Shown here one piece after another: positions 50,512 through 60,216 of a stretch of DNA of 64,000 bases. Source of the stretch: Micromonospora zingiberis (GTDB lineage: Bacteria > Actinomycetota > Actinomycetes > Mycobacteriales > Micromonosporaceae); NCBI RefSeq assembly GCF_004331455.1, contig NZ_SJJR01000003.1:434001-498000 (forward strand). Direction: 5' to 3'. Both the position numbers and the translations under genes were made by a program. The notes beneath the pieces are model-generated. The model was not told where the DNA came from and searched no databases. It worked only from the letters and a program-made list of their open reading frames with translations. Numbering within the stretch: position 1 is the stretch's first letter; every line of letters starts with the position of its first letter.

Positions 50512-50954
50512 TGACGATCAAGGTCCACCACCTGCGTCCGGCGCCGGGGGCCAAGACCGCGAAGACCCGTGTGGGTCGTGGTGAGGGCTCCAAGGGCAAG
50601 ACCGCCGGTCGCGGTACCAAGGGTTCCAAGGCCCGGAAGAACATCTCGGCGGCGTTCGAGGGTGGGCAGATGCCCATCCACATGCGCCTGCCGAAGCTCA
50701 AGGGCTTCAAGAACAAGTTCAAGGTGGTCTTCCAGGTGGTAAACCTGGACCGTCTGGCTGAGCTGTTCCCCAACGGTGGCCAGGTCGGCCCGGCCGAGTT
50801 GGTCGAGGCCGGCGCGGTCCGCAAGGGCCAGCCGATCAAGGTCCTCGGTTCCGGGGACCTGGGTGGTGTCTCGCTCCAGGTCTCGGCGCACGCTTTCAGC
50901 GCGTCGGCCAAGGAGAAGATCACCGCCGCCGGCGGCGCGGTCACAGAGCTGTAA
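50511..50954 (+). CDS. rplO: 50S ribosomal protein L15
   Basis: 147 residues: [68 protein letters not shown] and the C-terminal [16 protein letters not shown]. It is a late-assembly 50S protein. The gene ends the spc ribosomal segment and is followed by a strong hairpin, so secY has its own transcription signals here. Confidence 0.97.
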   Translation: MTIKVHHLRPAPGAKTAKTRVGRGEGSKGKTAGRGTKGSKARKNISAAFEGGQMPIHMRLPKLKGFKNKFKVVFQVVNLDRLAELFPNGGQVGPAELVEAGAVRKGQPIKVLGSGDLGGVSLQVSAHAFSASAKEKITAAGGAVTEL

Positions 50955-50966
50955 GCTGCACAAACG

Positions 50967-51006
50967 CATGGCGCCCGCCAGTTGATCCCAGCTGGCGGGC
51001 GCCGTG
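50967..51006. terminator. Terminator between rplO and secY
   Basis: 12-bp perfect core GGCGCCCGCCAG (50970-50981) with 50992-51003, extendable to 15 bp, loop TTGATCCCAG. Confidence 0.8.
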
Positions 51007-51187
51007 GTCTACGACGGGCGTGTGCGCCCGGTAACATCGGATTCGGTTTATGTAGCCGGGCACATCTGCCCGGACCGGGATCGGGCTGTTAGAGTCCCTT
51101 CCCAGCCATGGATATCGGGCACCTGCCCGGCACCCACCCCGATCCGCCAGGGATGCCCGGCGGCCCGCCTCGCGCAGGAGGAAGAAG

Positions 51188-52513
51188 TTGCTGTCCGCCT
51201 TTCTCAGTGCGTTCCGTACGCCTGACCTGCGCAAGAAGCTGCTGTTCACAGTAGGCATCATCGCGATCTATCGGCTTGGCGCCACCCTGCCCAGCCCAGG
51301 TGTCTCGTACGGCAACGTGCAGAAGTGCCTCGACACCATCGAGGGCTCGACCGGGGTGCTGAACCTGCTCGACCTCTTCTCGGGCGGTGCGCTGCTCCAG
51401 CTGTCGGTCTTCGCGCTGGGCATCATGCCCTACATCACCGCGTCGATCATCCTGCAGCTGCTGACAGTGGTGATCCCCCGGCTTGAGCAGCTCCGTAAGG
51501 AGGGCCAGGCCGGCCAGGCGAAGATCACCCAGTACACCCGTTACCTGACCCTGGGGCTCGGCGTTCTGCAGGCCTCGGCGTTCGTGGCGCTGGCCCGCTC
51601 CGGCCAGCTGTTCAACAACCAGTGCGACGAGTTCCCGATCATCCCGCAGGGCACCGGCATCCCGGACTGGCTGACGCTGTCCGTCCTGGTGATGACGATG
51701 ACCGCCGGCACCGGTGTGGTCATGTGGCTCGGTGAGCTGATCACCGACCGCGGCGTCGGCAACGGCATGTCCGTCCTGATCTTCACCTCGATCGCCGCCC
51801 GGCTGCCCAGCGAGGGCTGGCGGATCAAGGAGAGCCAGGGCTGGTTCAAGTTCTTCCTCGTCATCGCCCTGGTGCTGGTGGTCATCACTGCGGTCACCTT
51901 CATCGAGCAGGCCCAGCGCCGCATCCCGGTGCAGTACGCCAAGCGCATGATCGGCCGGCGGATGTACGGCGGCACCTCGACCTACATCCCGCTGAAGGTC
52001 AACCAGGCGGGTGTCATCCCGGTCATCTTCGGTTCGTCGCTGCTCTACCTGCCGCAGCTGGCCCTCCAGTTCTTCGACCAGAACAACCCGGGCAAGACCC
52101 AGGCGTGGATCCAGAACAACCTGGTCGACCCGACCAGCCCGATCTACATCGCGGTCTACTTCCTGCTGATCATCTTCTTCACGTACTTCTACGTCTCGAT
52201 CACGTTCAACCCGACCGAGGTCGCGGACAACATGAAGAAGTACGGCGGCTTCGTGCCGGGCATCCGCCCCGGCAAGCCCACCGCCGACTACCTGGACTTC
52301 ATCCTCAGCCGCATCACCCTGCCGGGGGCGCTGTACCTCGCGATCATCTCGATCCTGCCGAACTTCTTCTTCATCTGGCTGGACCGGCAGCAGTACCTCA
52401 ACTTCCCGTTCGGCGGCACCGCTGTTCTGATCATGGTCGGTGTGGCTCTCGAAACCAGCAAGCAGATCGAGAGCCAACTCATGCAGCGGAACTACGAAGG
52501 GTTCCTGCGGTAG
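51188..52513 (+). CDS. secY: Preprotein translocase subunit SecY
   Basis: 441 residues, ten transmembrane helices; the protein-conducting channel. Seen: [46 protein letters not shown], the lateral-gate and loop region [43 protein letters not shown], and [22 protein letters not shown]. The start is TTG at 51188, after AGGAGGAAGAA. The gene has a 233-bp leader after the rplO terminator. adk starts immediately after its stop. Confidence 0.96.
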   Translation: MLSAFLSAFRTPDLRKKLLFTVGIIAIYRLGATLPSPGVSYGNVQKCLDTIEGSTGVLNLLDLFSGGALLQLSVFALGIMPYITASIILQLLTVVIPRLEQLRKEGQAGQAKITQYTRYLTLGLGVLQASAFVALARSGQLFNNQCDEFPIIPQGTGIPDWLTLSVLVMTMTAGTGVVMWLGELITDRGVGNGMSVLIFTSIAARLPSEGWRIKESQGWFKFFLVIALVLVVITAVTFIEQAQRRIPVQYAKRMIGRRMYGGTSTYIPLKVNQAGVIPVIFGSSLLYLPQLALQFFDQNNPGKTQAWIQNNLVDPTSPIYIAVYFLLIIFFTYFYVSITFNPTEVADNMKKYGGFVPGIRPGKPTADYLDFILSRITLPGALYLAIISILPNFFFIWLDRQQYLNFPFGGTAVLIMVGVALETSKQIESQLMQRNYEGFLR

Positions 52514-53167
52514 ATGAGACTGGTTCTGGTTGGCCCGCCGGGCGCGGGCAAGGGCACGCAGGCCGAGTTCATCGCCGCGCACCTGTCGGTGCCGAAGATC
52601 TCGACCGGCGACATCTTCCGGGCCAACGTGTCGCAGGGCACGCCGCTGGGCGTCGAGGCCAAGCGGTACATGGACGCCGGCAAGCTGGTGCCGGACGAGG
52701 TCACCATCAACATGGTGCGGGACCGGCTCGCCGAGCCGGACGCCGCCGAGGGCTTCCTGCTCGACGGCTTCCCCCGCACCACCCCGCAGGCTGCGGCGCT
52801 GGACAAGCTCCTCGCTGACCTGGGGACGGCGCTGGACATCGTGCTCGAACTGGTGGTCGACGACGATGAGGTGATCCGGCGGCTGTCCGGCCGGCGCACC
52901 TGCCGGGGCTGCGGGAAGATCTGGCACGTCGAGTTCGACCCGACTTCCGGGGACGGCATCTGCGACCGCTGCGGGGCCGAGCTGTTCCAGCGCGACGACG
53001 ACAAGCCGGAGACCATCGCCGCCCGCCTGCGGGAGTACGCGGAGAAGACCGCGCCGCTGGTGGACTACTACGGTGCTCAGGGCAAGCTGGTCGGCATCGA
53101 CGCGACGGGCCCGGTGGAGGACGTCACGGTCCGCGCGATCGATGCCCTGCGGTCCTACGGAGGCTGA
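52514..53167 (+). CDS. adk: Adenylate kinase, zinc-lid type
   Basis: 217 residues. AMP + ATP to 2 ADP. P-loop [17 protein letters not shown] site [10 protein letters not shown] and [12 protein letters not shown], and a long LID with four cysteines [20 protein letters not shown] / CDRCGAEL that should bind zinc; many actinobacterial Adk lack this lid and are shorter. The ATG directly follows the secY stop with no gap. An intrinsic terminator follows before map. Confidence 0.95.
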   Translation: MRLVLVGPPGAGKGTQAEFIAAHLSVPKISTGDIFRANVSQGTPLGVEAKRYMDAGKLVPDEVTINMVRDRLAEPDAAEGFLLDGFPRTTPQAAALDKLLADLGTALDIVLELVVDDDEVIRRLSGRRTCRGCGKIWHVEFDPTSGDGICDRCGAELFQRDDDKPETIAARLREYAEKTAPLVDYYGAQGKLVGIDATGPVEDVTVRAIDALRSYGG

Positions 53168-53202
53168 CCGGCGTCGGCTGACGGCCGGCCGGATAGAGTG
53201 CG

Positions 53203-53239
53203 AACAGCGGGGTACGCTCGGCGTGCCCCGCTGTTTTGT
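53203..53239 (+). terminator. Intrinsic terminator between adk and map
   Basis: 15-bp stem AACAGCGGGGTACGC/GCGTGCCCCGCTGTT (53203-53217, 53221-53235, one G-U) with loop TCG, followed by TT and G-T bases (CTGTTTTG). It is one of the few in the window with a T-run and ends 23 bp before the map start. Confidence 0.8.
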
Positions 53240-53261
53240 GGCAACGAAAGGTAGCGGCTCG

Positions 53262-54113
53262 ATGCGTCGTCCCCAGCTGGACATCCAGCTGAAAACTCCC
53301 GAGCAGATCGAGAAGATGCGCGCCGCCGGCCTGGTGGTCGCGGAGGCGTTGCGTCGGATGCGGGAGGCGGTCGCGCCCGGGGTGACCACGGCCGACCTGG
53401 ACGCGATCGCCGAGTCCACGATCCGCGAGGCCGGCGCGGTGCCCTCCTTCAAGGGCTACCACGGCTTTCCGGCGTCGATCTGCTCGTCGGTCAACGAGCA
53501 GATCGTGCACGCCATCCCCTCGCCCGAGCAGGCGCTGGCCGCAGGTGACCTGATCTCGATCGACTGCGGCGCGGTGCTCGACGGCTGGCATGGCGACGCG
53601 GCGATCACCGTCGGCGTGGGCGAGGTCGACCCGGCGCTGCTGCGGATGGCGAAGGTCGCCGAGGACGCCATGTGGGCCGGCATCGCCGCCGCTGCCCGGG
53701 GCGCGGCCAGCGGTAAGGGCCGGTTGACCGACATCTCGCACGCCGTGGAGAACGCCGTACGCAAGGCGGGCCGGTACGGCATCGTCGACGGCTACGGCGG
53801 CCACGGCATCGGCACCGAGATGCACCAGGACCCGCACGTGCTCAACCACGGCCGGCCGGGCAAGGGTCCCCGGTTGGTGCCGGGCATGGCGCTGGCCATC
53901 GAGCCGATGATCACCATGGGTTCACCGCGTACCGTCGAGTTGGCCGACGGCTGGACGGTGGTGACCAGGGACGGGTCGCGTGCGGCGCACGTCGAGCACA
54001 CGATGGCGCTGCTGCCGGACGGGGTCTGGGTGCTGACCGCCCCGGACGGCGGGCGAGCGCGCCTGGGTGGCCTCGTCACCGCCCGCCAGCCGAGCAACTC
54101 ACCCGCTGTCTGA
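53262..54113 (+). CDS. map: Type I methionine aminopeptidase
   Basis: 283 residues. Removes initiator methionine. Metal ligands are D101 (SIDCG), D112 (GDAAIT), the histidine of GYGGHGIGTEMHQDPHV, the glutamate of AIEPMITMG and that of VEHTMALL. Relative to E. coli Map there is a C-terminal extension of ~20 residues. The ATG at 53262 follows GAAAGG. It comes after the adk terminator, so read-through or a promoter inside the short gap must drive it. Confidence 0.95.
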   Translation: MRRPQLDIQLKTPEQIEKMRAAGLVVAEALRRMREAVAPGVTTADLDAIAESTIREAGAVPSFKGYHGFPASICSSVNEQIVHAIPSPEQALAAGDLISIDCGAVLDGWHGDAAITVGVGEVDPALLRMAKVAEDAMWAGIAAAARGAASGKGRLTDISHAVENAVRKAGRYGIVDGYGGHGIGTEMHQDPHVLNHGRPGKGPRLVPGMALAIEPMITMGSPRTVELADGWTVVTRDGSRAAHVEHTMALLPDGVWVLTAPDGGRARLGGLVTARQPSNSPAV

Positions 54114-54262
54114 GCCCGTCCGGGCCGGGCGGGCGAACGGGCGAGCTGCGTGGTGCCGCTCGCGGGTGCGTACACCAGCGGCCAGGTGGCGGCGGGGGCA
54201 TCCAGCGACCCTTGATCCTCGCCGCGTCGCCGACCTGGCAGCGCGATGGCATGCTTGCCGGT

Positions 54263-55033
54263 ATGGAACGGCGCGACGACATGCGAGCAGCGGACGCAGA
54301 CCGGCAGGTCGTCGCCGAACGGCTCCGGGTCGCCCTGGACGAGGGCCGGCTCGATCTGCACGAGTACGACGAGCGGCTGCAAGGGGCCTATGCGGCGCGT
54401 ACCTATGCCGAGTTGGACGCCCTGGTGGGTGATCTGCCCGCTGCGGGTGCGCTGGCGCCGACTGCGGGCGTGGCCCCTACCCAGCGTTCGGGTGGGGTGC
54501 CGGCTGAGCGGACGGGCGCGGAGCCGGCACCGGCACTGTCCGCTGGTGGGCGGGGTGTGACCGCGCGCTGGCTGGCCGAGGTCTGGGAGCCGTGGCTGCG
54601 GGTCGTCGGCATCCTGGTGGCGATCTGGGCGGTCACCTCGCTGGCCGCCGGCGAGTTGCTCTACTTCTGGCCGGGTTGGGTGGCCGGTCCCTGGGGTGCG
54701 GTGGTCCTGGTCGGCACGATCAGCGGCCTGGCCAGCGGCGAGCCTCAGCGGTCGGCGGCGCAGCAGGAGCGGCGCCGGCAGCGGCGGGCGGAGAAGAAGG
54801 CGCTCAAGCGCGAGCGTAAGGCCCGCCGCGACCAGGGCGAGGTGGGCCCGGCCGAGGCCACCGAGGGCTCCGCCGCAGGCGGCGGGTCCGGGGTGCGGGC
54901 CGGCGACGACCGTGGGGTACCCGAGGGGATGGATGGCCGGGCCGAGGTGCCGGGTCGAGAGGGTGACGCGGATTACCAGGCGGCCGAACCCGGGCTCGCG
55001 GAGCAACGGCGATATCCTGACCGGGACGCCTGA
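54263..55033 (+). CDS. DUF1707 domain membrane protein
   Basis: 256 residues. Residues ~7-62 (MRAADADRQVVAERLRVALD / EGRLDLHEYDERLQGAYAARTYAELDALVGDLP) are a DUF1707/SHOCT-like N-terminal domain common in actinobacteria. Two hydrophobic helices (~112-165, LRVVGILVAIWAVTSLAAGELLYFWPGW and WGAVVLVGTISGLAS) and a very basic helix (QQERRRQRRAEKKALKRERK) follow, then a charged tail. The ATG at 54263 has no binding site; ATG 54281 (MRAADAD) or a leaderless mRNA after CATGCT (54250-54255) are alternatives. Function unknown. Confidence 0.8.
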   Translation: MERRDDMRAADADRQVVAERLRVALDEGRLDLHEYDERLQGAYAARTYAELDALVGDLPAAGALAPTAGVAPTQRSGGVPAERTGAEPAPALSAGGRGVTARWLAEVWEPWLRVVGILVAIWAVTSLAAGELLYFWPGWVAGPWGAVVLVGTISGLASGEPQRSAAQQERRRQRRAEKKALKRERKARRDQGEVGPAEATEGSAAGGGSGVRAGDDRGVPEGMDGRAEVPGREGDADYQAAEPGLAEQRRYPDRDA

Positions 55034-55077
55034 ACGTCACGTTTGTCGTAGCCTTCCGGGCTTGCTGGCCGGTCGGT

Positions 55078-55107
55078 TTGGCGACGGCGTGCTGGCGGGC
55101 GTACACT
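55078..55107 (+). promoter_or_regulatory. Promoter candidate for the infA operon
   Basis: TTGGCG (55078-55083), 18-bp spacer, TACACT (55102-55107), 155 bp before infA. Confidence 0.68.
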
Positions 55108-55261
55108 TTCTGATCGGCGCACAGCGTCCACTCCGCCATGCCCACCAGCGCTTCGGTGGGACGCGGAGCCGCGGCTGGCGCGGGAAATCTGATCTTGATC
55201 AGGCACCCGTGTAAGACGTTGTGAGCCGTCCGGAGCAACCGACGTCAGGACAGCGGAGGAC

Positions 55262-55483
55262 ATGCCGAAAAAAGACGGAGCCATCGAGATCGAAGGTCGG
55301 GTCATCGAGCCCCTGCCGAACGCCATGTTCCGGGTGGAGCTCGCCAACGGCCACAAGGTGCTGGCTCACATCAGCGGCAAGATGCGGCAGCACTACATCC
55401 GCATCCTGCCGGAGGATCGGGTCGTCGTCGAGCTCTCGCCGTACGACCTGACCCGCGGGCGCATCGTCTACCGCTACAAGTAA
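55262..55483 (+). CDS. infA: Translation initiation factor IF-1
   Basis: 73 residues, standard length: [73 protein letters not shown], an S1-like OB fold binding the A site of 30S. The ATG follows GCGGAGGAC. rpmJ follows 90 bp downstream. Confidence 0.97.
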   Translation: MPKKDGAIEIEGRVIEPLPNAMFRVELANGHKVLAHISGKMRQHYIRILPEDRVVVELSPYDLTRGRIVYRYK

Positions 55484-55573
55484 TCCTGACGACGGCCGGG
55501 AACGTCCCGTGTCCGTCTTCGACGTCCGGTGTCGCGCCTCGTGGCGCCGGGCCAGATGGGAAGTAAGGCAACC

Positions 55574-55687
55574 GTGAAGGTCAAGCCGAGCGTCAAGAGG
55601 ATCTGCAACAAGTGCCGGGTGATCCGCCGGCACGGCCGGGTCATGGTCATCTGCACCGACCCGCGCCACAAGCAGCGCCAGGGCTGA
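55574..55687 (+). CDS. rpmJ: 50S ribosomal protein L36, zinc type
   Basis: 37 residues: [37 protein letters not shown]. The C-x2-C, C and H zinc ligands are all present, so this is the C+ form. GTG start at 55574 after AAGTAAGGCAACC. It is 269 bp upstream of rpsM, in a gap that carries a CCGACCG/CGGTCGG hairpin (55698-55704, 55714-55720). Confidence 0.95.
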   Translation: MKVKPSVKRICNKCRVIRRHGRVMVICTDPRHKQRQG

Positions 55688-55956
55688 GTCGTCACGGCCG
55701 ACCGGGCAACCGACGGTCGGTCGAGGCGCGTCCGGGCCGCAGATCCAGCCAGCACATCACACATGCTCGTCCCAGCCGCGAGCGGTGCGCAGCGCGTACT
55801 TTCTCGTGGTTGACCCCCGGTCGGAGGCCGGGGCCTGCTTGGGCAGCGACCGATCCCGGTCGCCGGCGCACGACGCGCCGGAGGAGACGGGGTGGTCGGT
55901 AGCAGGGTGGGACGGGTCCACACCTCCGCGAGAAACCACAAGGAGTACGCCCACAG

Positions 55957-56337
55957 ATGGCACGTCTAGTCGGCGTCGACCTCCCCCGCGAAAAGCGGCT
56001 GGAGATCGCGCTCACCTACATCTTCGGCGTGGGTCGCACCCGCGCCCTGGAGACGCTCGCTGCCACCGGCATCTCGCCGGACAAGCGCGCCCGGGACCTC
56101 ACGGACGAGGAGCTGGTCCAGCTCCGGGACCACATCGAGGCCAACTACAAGGTTGAAGGCGACCTGCGCCGCGAGGTCGCCGCTGACATCCGCCGCAAGG
56201 TCGAGATCGGCTGCTACGAGGGCATCCGGCACCGCCGGGGCCTGCCCGTCCGTGGCCAGCGGACCCGTACCAACGCCCGGACCCGCAAGGGCCCGAAGCG
56301 GACGGTCGCCGGCAAGAAGAAGCCCGGCAAGAAGTAG
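55957..56337 (+). CDS. rpsM: 30S ribosomal protein S13
   Basis: 126 residues: [88 protein letters not shown]. It contacts P-site tRNA and bridge B1. GGAG (55941-55944 region) precedes the ATG. A 132-bp gap follows. Confidence 0.97.
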   Translation: MARLVGVDLPREKRLEIALTYIFGVGRTRALETLAATGISPDKRARDLTDEELVQLRDHIEANYKVEGDLRREVAADIRRKVEIGCYEGIRHRRGLPVRGQRTRTNARTRKGPKRTVAGKKKPGKK

Positions 56338-56469
56338 TAGTTCTTAAACCGGAATTCTGGTCGTTCTCCGCCGAGGTGGGCCGGGCTCCAACCGGAACCG
56401 GTGCCCATCGAATCAACGGGGCGAAGAGCCAGAACCCGACCGAGAACCAATTCAGGAGCGCACAGACTT

Positions 56470-56877
56470 ATGCCACCGAAGGCTCGTGCCGGAGCCGCTG
56501 TAAAGAAGGTCCGGCGCAAGGAACGCAAGAACGTCGCCCACGGGCAGGCGCATATCAAGAGCACCTTCAACAACACCATCGTGTCCATCACGGACCCGAC
56601 CGGTGCCGTCATCTCCTGGGCCTCCGCGGGCCAGGTCGGCTTCAAGGGCTCCCGCAAGTCGACCCCGTTCGCCGCGCAGCTGGCCGCCGAGGCCGCCGCG
56701 CGTCGGGCCATGGAGCACGGCATGCGCAAGGTCGACGTGTTCGTCAAGGGTCCCGGCTCCGGCCGGGAGACCGCCATCCGTTCGTTGCAGGCGGTGGGCC
56801 TGGAGGTCGGGCAGATCTCCGACGTCACCCCGCAGCCGCACAACGGATGCCGTCCGCCGAAGCGTCGCCGGGTCTGA
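56470..56877 (+). CDS. rpsK: 30S ribosomal protein S11
   Basis: 135 residues: [108 protein letters not shown] platform protein near the E site. The ATG at 56470 follows GGAGCGC; rpsD follows after 14 bp. Confidence 0.97.
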
Positions 56878-56891
56878 GAGGTTAGAGAGAG

Positions 56892-57518
56892 ATGGCTCGT
56901 TACACCGGTGCTGACTGCCGCCGTTGCCGGCGGGAGAAGATGAAGCTGTTCCTCAAGGGCAGCAAGTGCGATGGTCCGAAGTGCCCGTTCGAGTCCCGGC
57001 CGTTCCCGCCCGGGCAGCACGGCCGCGGCCGCACCAAGGAGACGGAGTACCTGCTCCAGCTCCGTGAGAAGCAGAAGGCGCGTCGGGTCTACGGCGTGCT
57101 GGAGAAGCAGTTCCGCGGTTACTACGAGGAGGCCGTGGCCAAGCAGGCCAAGACCGGTGAGGTCCTCCTGCAGATCCTCGAATCGCGGCTGGACAACGTG
57201 GTCTACCGGGCTGGCTACGCCAAGTCCCGGGACATGGCCCGTCAGCTGGTCAAGCACGGTCACTTCACGGTGAACGGCAAGAAGGTCGACATCCCGTCGT
57301 TCCGGGTCAGCGCGCACGACATCATCGAGGTGCGTGCCAAGAGCAAGGAAATCACCCCGTTCCTGGTGGCGCAGGGTGAGGCCGGCTCGCGGACCGTCCC
57401 GGCGTGGCTGGAGGCGATCCCGAGCCAGCTGAAGATCCTCGTGCACTCGCTCCCGGCCCGCCAGGTGATCGACACCCAGGTCCAGGAGCAGCTGATCGTC
57501 GAGCTCTACTCCAAGTAG
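56892..57518 (+). CDS. rpsD: 30S ribosomal protein S4, zinc type
   Basis: 208 residues: [40 protein letters not shown] give four N-terminal cysteines of the zinc form; [33 protein letters not shown] starts the S4 RNA-binding domain ([18 protein letters not shown]). It nucleates 30S assembly. GAGAGAG precedes the ATG. A strong hairpin separates it from rpoA. Confidence 0.97.
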   Translation: MARYTGADCRRCRREKMKLFLKGSKCDGPKCPFESRPFPPGQHGRGRTKETEYLLQLREKQKARRVYGVLEKQFRGYYEEAVAKQAKTGEVLLQILESRLDNVVYRAGYAKSRDMARQLVKHGHFTVNGKKVDIPSFRVSAHDIIEVRAKSKEITPFLVAQGEAGSRTVPAWLEAIPSQLKILVHSLPARQVIDTQVQEQLIVELYSK

Positions 57519-57528
57519 AAGCTCGTTG

Positions 57529-57560
57529 CGGTGGCCCGCCCCGGCCGGGGCGGGCCACCG
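57529..57560 (+). terminator. Hairpin in the rpsD-rpoA gap
   Basis: 14-bp perfect stem CGGTGGCCCGCCCC (57529-57542) with 57547-57560, loop GGCC, then GAACAGTTTG. Strong enough to stop part of the transcription between S4 and alpha. Confidence 0.68.
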
Positions 57561-57616
57561 GAACAGTTTGTGTCGTGGGCGTCATATGGCGGGCGCCCCG
57601 GAAGAGAAGAGAAGAC

Positions 57617-58639
57617 ATGCTCATCAGCCAGCGACCGACCCTCTCCGAGGAGTCGATCAACGAGACCCGGTCCCGGTTCACCATCGAGCCGCTGGAGCCG
57701 GGCTTCGGCTACACCCTGGGCAACTCGCTGCGGCGTACGCTGCTGTCGTCCATCCCGGGTGCGGCGGTCACCTCGATCAAGATCGACGGTGTGCTGCACG
57801 AGTTCACCACGATCCCCGGCGTCAAGGAGGACGTGGTCGAGCTCGTCATGAACATCAAGGAGCTCTGCGTCAGCTCCGAGCACGACGAGCCGGTCAGCAT
57901 GTACCTGCGCAAGCAGGGCCCGGGCGACGTGACCGCCGGTGACATCCAGCCTCCGGCCGGTGTCTCGGTGCACAACCCGGACCTGAAGCTCGCCACCCTC
58001 AACGGCAAGGGCCGGCTCGACATGGAGCTGACCGTCGAGCGGGGTCGTGGCTACGTCACGGCGGCGCAGAACAAGCAGGCGGGTGCGGAGATCGGCCGGA
58101 TTCCGGTCGACTCGATCTACTCGCCGGTGCTCAAGGTGACGTACCGCGTCGAGGCGACCCGTGTCGAGCAGCGGACCGACTTCGACCGGCTGATCATCGA
58201 CGTCGAGACCAAGCCGTCGATGGGCCCGCGTACCGCGCTGGCCTCGGCCGGTTCGACGCTGGTGGAGCTGTTCGGGCTGGCCCGGGAGCTGGACGAGACG
58301 GCGGAGGGCATCGACATCGGCCCGTCCCCGCAGGACGCGCAGCTGGCGGCGGACCTGGCCCTGCCGATCGAGGAGCTGGACCTGACCGTCCGCTCCTACA
58401 ACTGCCTCAAGCGCGAGGGCATCAACTCCGTTGGTGAGCTCATCGGGCGTACCGAGGCCGACCTTCTCGACATCCGCAACTTCGGCCAGAAGTCGATCGA
58501 CGAGGTCAAGATGAAGCTCGCCGGGATGGGTCTGGGGCTGAAGGACTCGGCTCCGAACTTCGACCCGGCGCACGTCGTGGACGCCTTCGGCGAGGCCGAC
58601 TACGACACCGACGACTACCGCGAGACCGAGCAGCTCTAG
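57617..58639 (+). CDS. rpoA: DNA-directed RNA polymerase subunit alpha
   Basis: 340 residues. N-terminal dimerisation domain ([43 protein letters not shown]), and the C-terminal domain ([53 protein letters not shown]) that binds UP elements and activators. An acidic tail of ~30 residues follows, as in other actinobacteria. The ATG at 57617 follows AAGAGAAGAGAAG. rplQ is 34 bp downstream. Confidence 0.97.
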   Translation: MLISQRPTLSEESINETRSRFTIEPLEPGFGYTLGNSLRRTLLSSIPGAAVTSIKIDGVLHEFTTIPGVKEDVVELVMNIKELCVSSEHDEPVSMYLRKQGPGDVTAGDIQPPAGVSVHNPDLKLATLNGKGRLDMELTVERGRGYVTAAQNKQAGAEIGRIPVDSIYSPVLKVTYRVEATRVEQRTDFDRLIIDVETKPSMGPRTALASAGSTLVELFGLARELDETAEGIDIGPSPQDAQLAADLALPIEELDLTVRSYNCLKREGINSVGELIGRTEADLLDIRNFGQKSIDEVKMKLAGMGLGLKDSAPNFDPAHVVDAFGEADYDTDDYRETEQL

Positions 58640-58673
58640 TCCGCGCTGCCGCCACACCTGAGGAGCACCAAGC

Positions 58674-59234
58674 ATGCCCACGCCCACCAAGGGCCCCCGC
58701 CTCGGCGGCAGCCCCGCGCACGAGCGGCTGATGCTGGCCAACCTGGCCACCGCGCTGTTCCAGCACGGCAAGATCAAGACCACCGAGACCAAGGCCCGGC
58801 GGCTGCGCCCGCTCGCCGAGCAGCTCATCACCAAGGCCAAGCGGGGCGACCTCGCCTCGCGTCGGCGGGTGGCGGGTGTGGTCAAGGACAAGGACGTGGT
58901 CTACTCCCTGTTCGACCAGATCGCGCCGCGGTACGCCACCCGCAACGGCGGCTACACCCGGATCGTGAAGACCGGCCCGCGCAAGGGTGACAACGCGCCG
59001 ATGGCGATCATCGAGCTGGTCGAGGAGCTGCAGGTCACCGAGCCGACGGCGAACCGCAAGACCGCCGCCCGCAAGGCCGCCCAGCAGGACAAGGTCGAGG
59101 CGCTGGCCCCGGCCGAGGAGACCCCGGCCGCCCGGTCGGCCGACCAGGATGCCGAGGCTCCGGTGTCGGCGTCCGGTGACACGGCCGCTGCCCGCGAGGA
59201 CAGCGACCTGGCCACCGAGGAAGGCAAGGCCTGA
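58674..59234 (+). CDS. rplQ: 50S ribosomal protein L17
   Basis: 186 residues. The L17 core is [20 protein letters not shown] to about residue 118 ([15 protein letters not shown]); the remaining ~65 residues are an Ala/Glu/Asp-rich acidic extension ([20 protein letters not shown]...) that is absent from E. coli L17. GAGGAGCACC precedes the ATG. A 17-bp terminator follows, ending the alpha operon. Confidence 0.96.
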   Translation: MPTPTKGPRLGGSPAHERLMLANLATALFQHGKIKTTETKARRLRPLAEQLITKAKRGDLASRRRVAGVVKDKDVVYSLFDQIAPRYATRNGGYTRIVKTGPRKGDNAPMAIIELVEELQVTEPTANRKTAARKAAQQDKVEALAPAEETPAARSADQDAEAPVSASGDTAAAREDSDLATEEGKA

Positions 59235-59245
59235 TCCAGGCTGTT

Positions 59246-59283
59246 GTCGGGCCCGGCATCCCTCACGGGGTGCCGGGCCCGAC
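59246..59283. terminator. Terminator after rplQ
   Basis: 17-bp stem, arms 59246-59262 (GTCGGGCCCGGCATCCC) and 59267-59283 with one U-G pair, loop TCAC. Confidence 0.85.
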
Positions 59284-59303
59284 TCGTCCCTAGGAGGTAC
59301 GAC

Positions 59304-60134
59304 GTGGACGAGCGGATCCGGCTCCGGCTGGATGTCGCGTACGACGGCGGGGACTTCTCCGGCTGGGCCGCCCAGCCGGATCGCCGTACCGTCGCCGGGG
59401 TGCTGGTCGAGAAGCTGGACCTGGTGCTCGGCGCCGGCACCGCGACCGGGCTGACGGTGGCCGGGCGCACCGACGCCGGGGTGCACGCCTCCGGGCAGGT
59501 CTGCCACCTCGATCTGCCGGTGCAGGTGTGGCGGACGCACGAGGGCGGGTTGCTGCGCCGGCTGGCCCGGTTGCTGCCGGGCGACGTACGGGTCCGCGCG
59601 ATGACCGAGGTACCGGCCACCTTCGACGCCCGCTTCTCGGCGACCTTCCGGCGGTACGAGTACCGGGTGACCGACGCCCCGTGGGGGGCCGAGCCGCTGC
59701 GCCGGCACGAGGTCCTGGCCTGGCCGCGCCCGTTGGACCTGGATCGGCTCGCCGCCGCCTCGGCCGGGCTGGTGGGGGAGCACGACTTCGCCGCGTACTG
59801 CCGGCGCAAGGAGAACGCGACCACGCTGCGGGAGATGACCCGGCTGGACTGGCGGCGTGACCCGGACGGCCTCCTGGTCGCCACCGTGCAGGCCGACGCG
59901 TTCTGCCAGGCGATGGTGCGTAGCCTGGTCGGTGCCATGCTCGTCGTCGGGGACGGCCGCCGGCCGGTGGAGTGGCCGACGGGTCTGCTCAGCCGGCGGG
60001 AGCGGTCCAGTGAGGTGAGTGTGGCGCCGGCACACGGGTTGACCCTGGTGGCGGTGGGCTACCCGGAGGATCCCGCCGAGTACGCCCGCCGCGCCGAGGC
60101 GACCCGGCGGTTGCGGGTGCCGGCCGACGCCTGA
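59304..60134 (+). CDS. truA: tRNA pseudouridine(38-40) synthase TruA
   Basis: 276 residues. Seen: RLRLDVAYDGGDFSGWAAQP, the catalytic aspartate in VAGRTDAGVHASGQVCHLDL, FSATFRRYEYRVTD and GEHDFAAYCRRKENATTLREM, and FCQAMVRSLVGAMLVVGDGR. It modifies the anticodon arm of many tRNAs. The GTG at 59304 follows TAGGAGGT, an ideal binding site. It lies just after the rplQ terminator, as in other actinobacteria, with only ~20 bp for a promoter, so read-through is likely. Confidence 0.95.
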   Translation: MDERIRLRLDVAYDGGDFSGWAAQPDRRTVAGVLVEKLDLVLGAGTATGLTVAGRTDAGVHASGQVCHLDLPVQVWRTHEGGLLRRLARLLPGDVRVRAMTEVPATFDARFSATFRRYEYRVTDAPWGAEPLRRHEVLAWPRPLDLDRLAAASAGLVGEHDFAAYCRRKENATTLREMTRLDWRRDPDGLLVATVQADAFCQAMVRSLVGAMLVVGDGRRPVEWPTGLLSRRERSSEVSVAPAHGLTLVAVGYPEDPAEYARRAEATRRLRVPADA

Positions 60135-60161
60135 CGAACCTGTCGACGGGGGTGTACGACG

Positions 60162-60196
60162 ACGCGGGGACCGGGCGCTGCGCCTGGTCCCCGCGT
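60162..60196. terminator. Bidirectional terminator between truA and the convergent gene
   Basis: 16-bp stem ACGCGGGGACCGGGCG (60162-60177) with 60181-60196 (one G-U), loop CTG. The minus-strand gene ends at 60217. Confidence 0.8.
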
Positions 60197-60216
60197 GCTG
60201 TCCGTGTCGGACCGGT

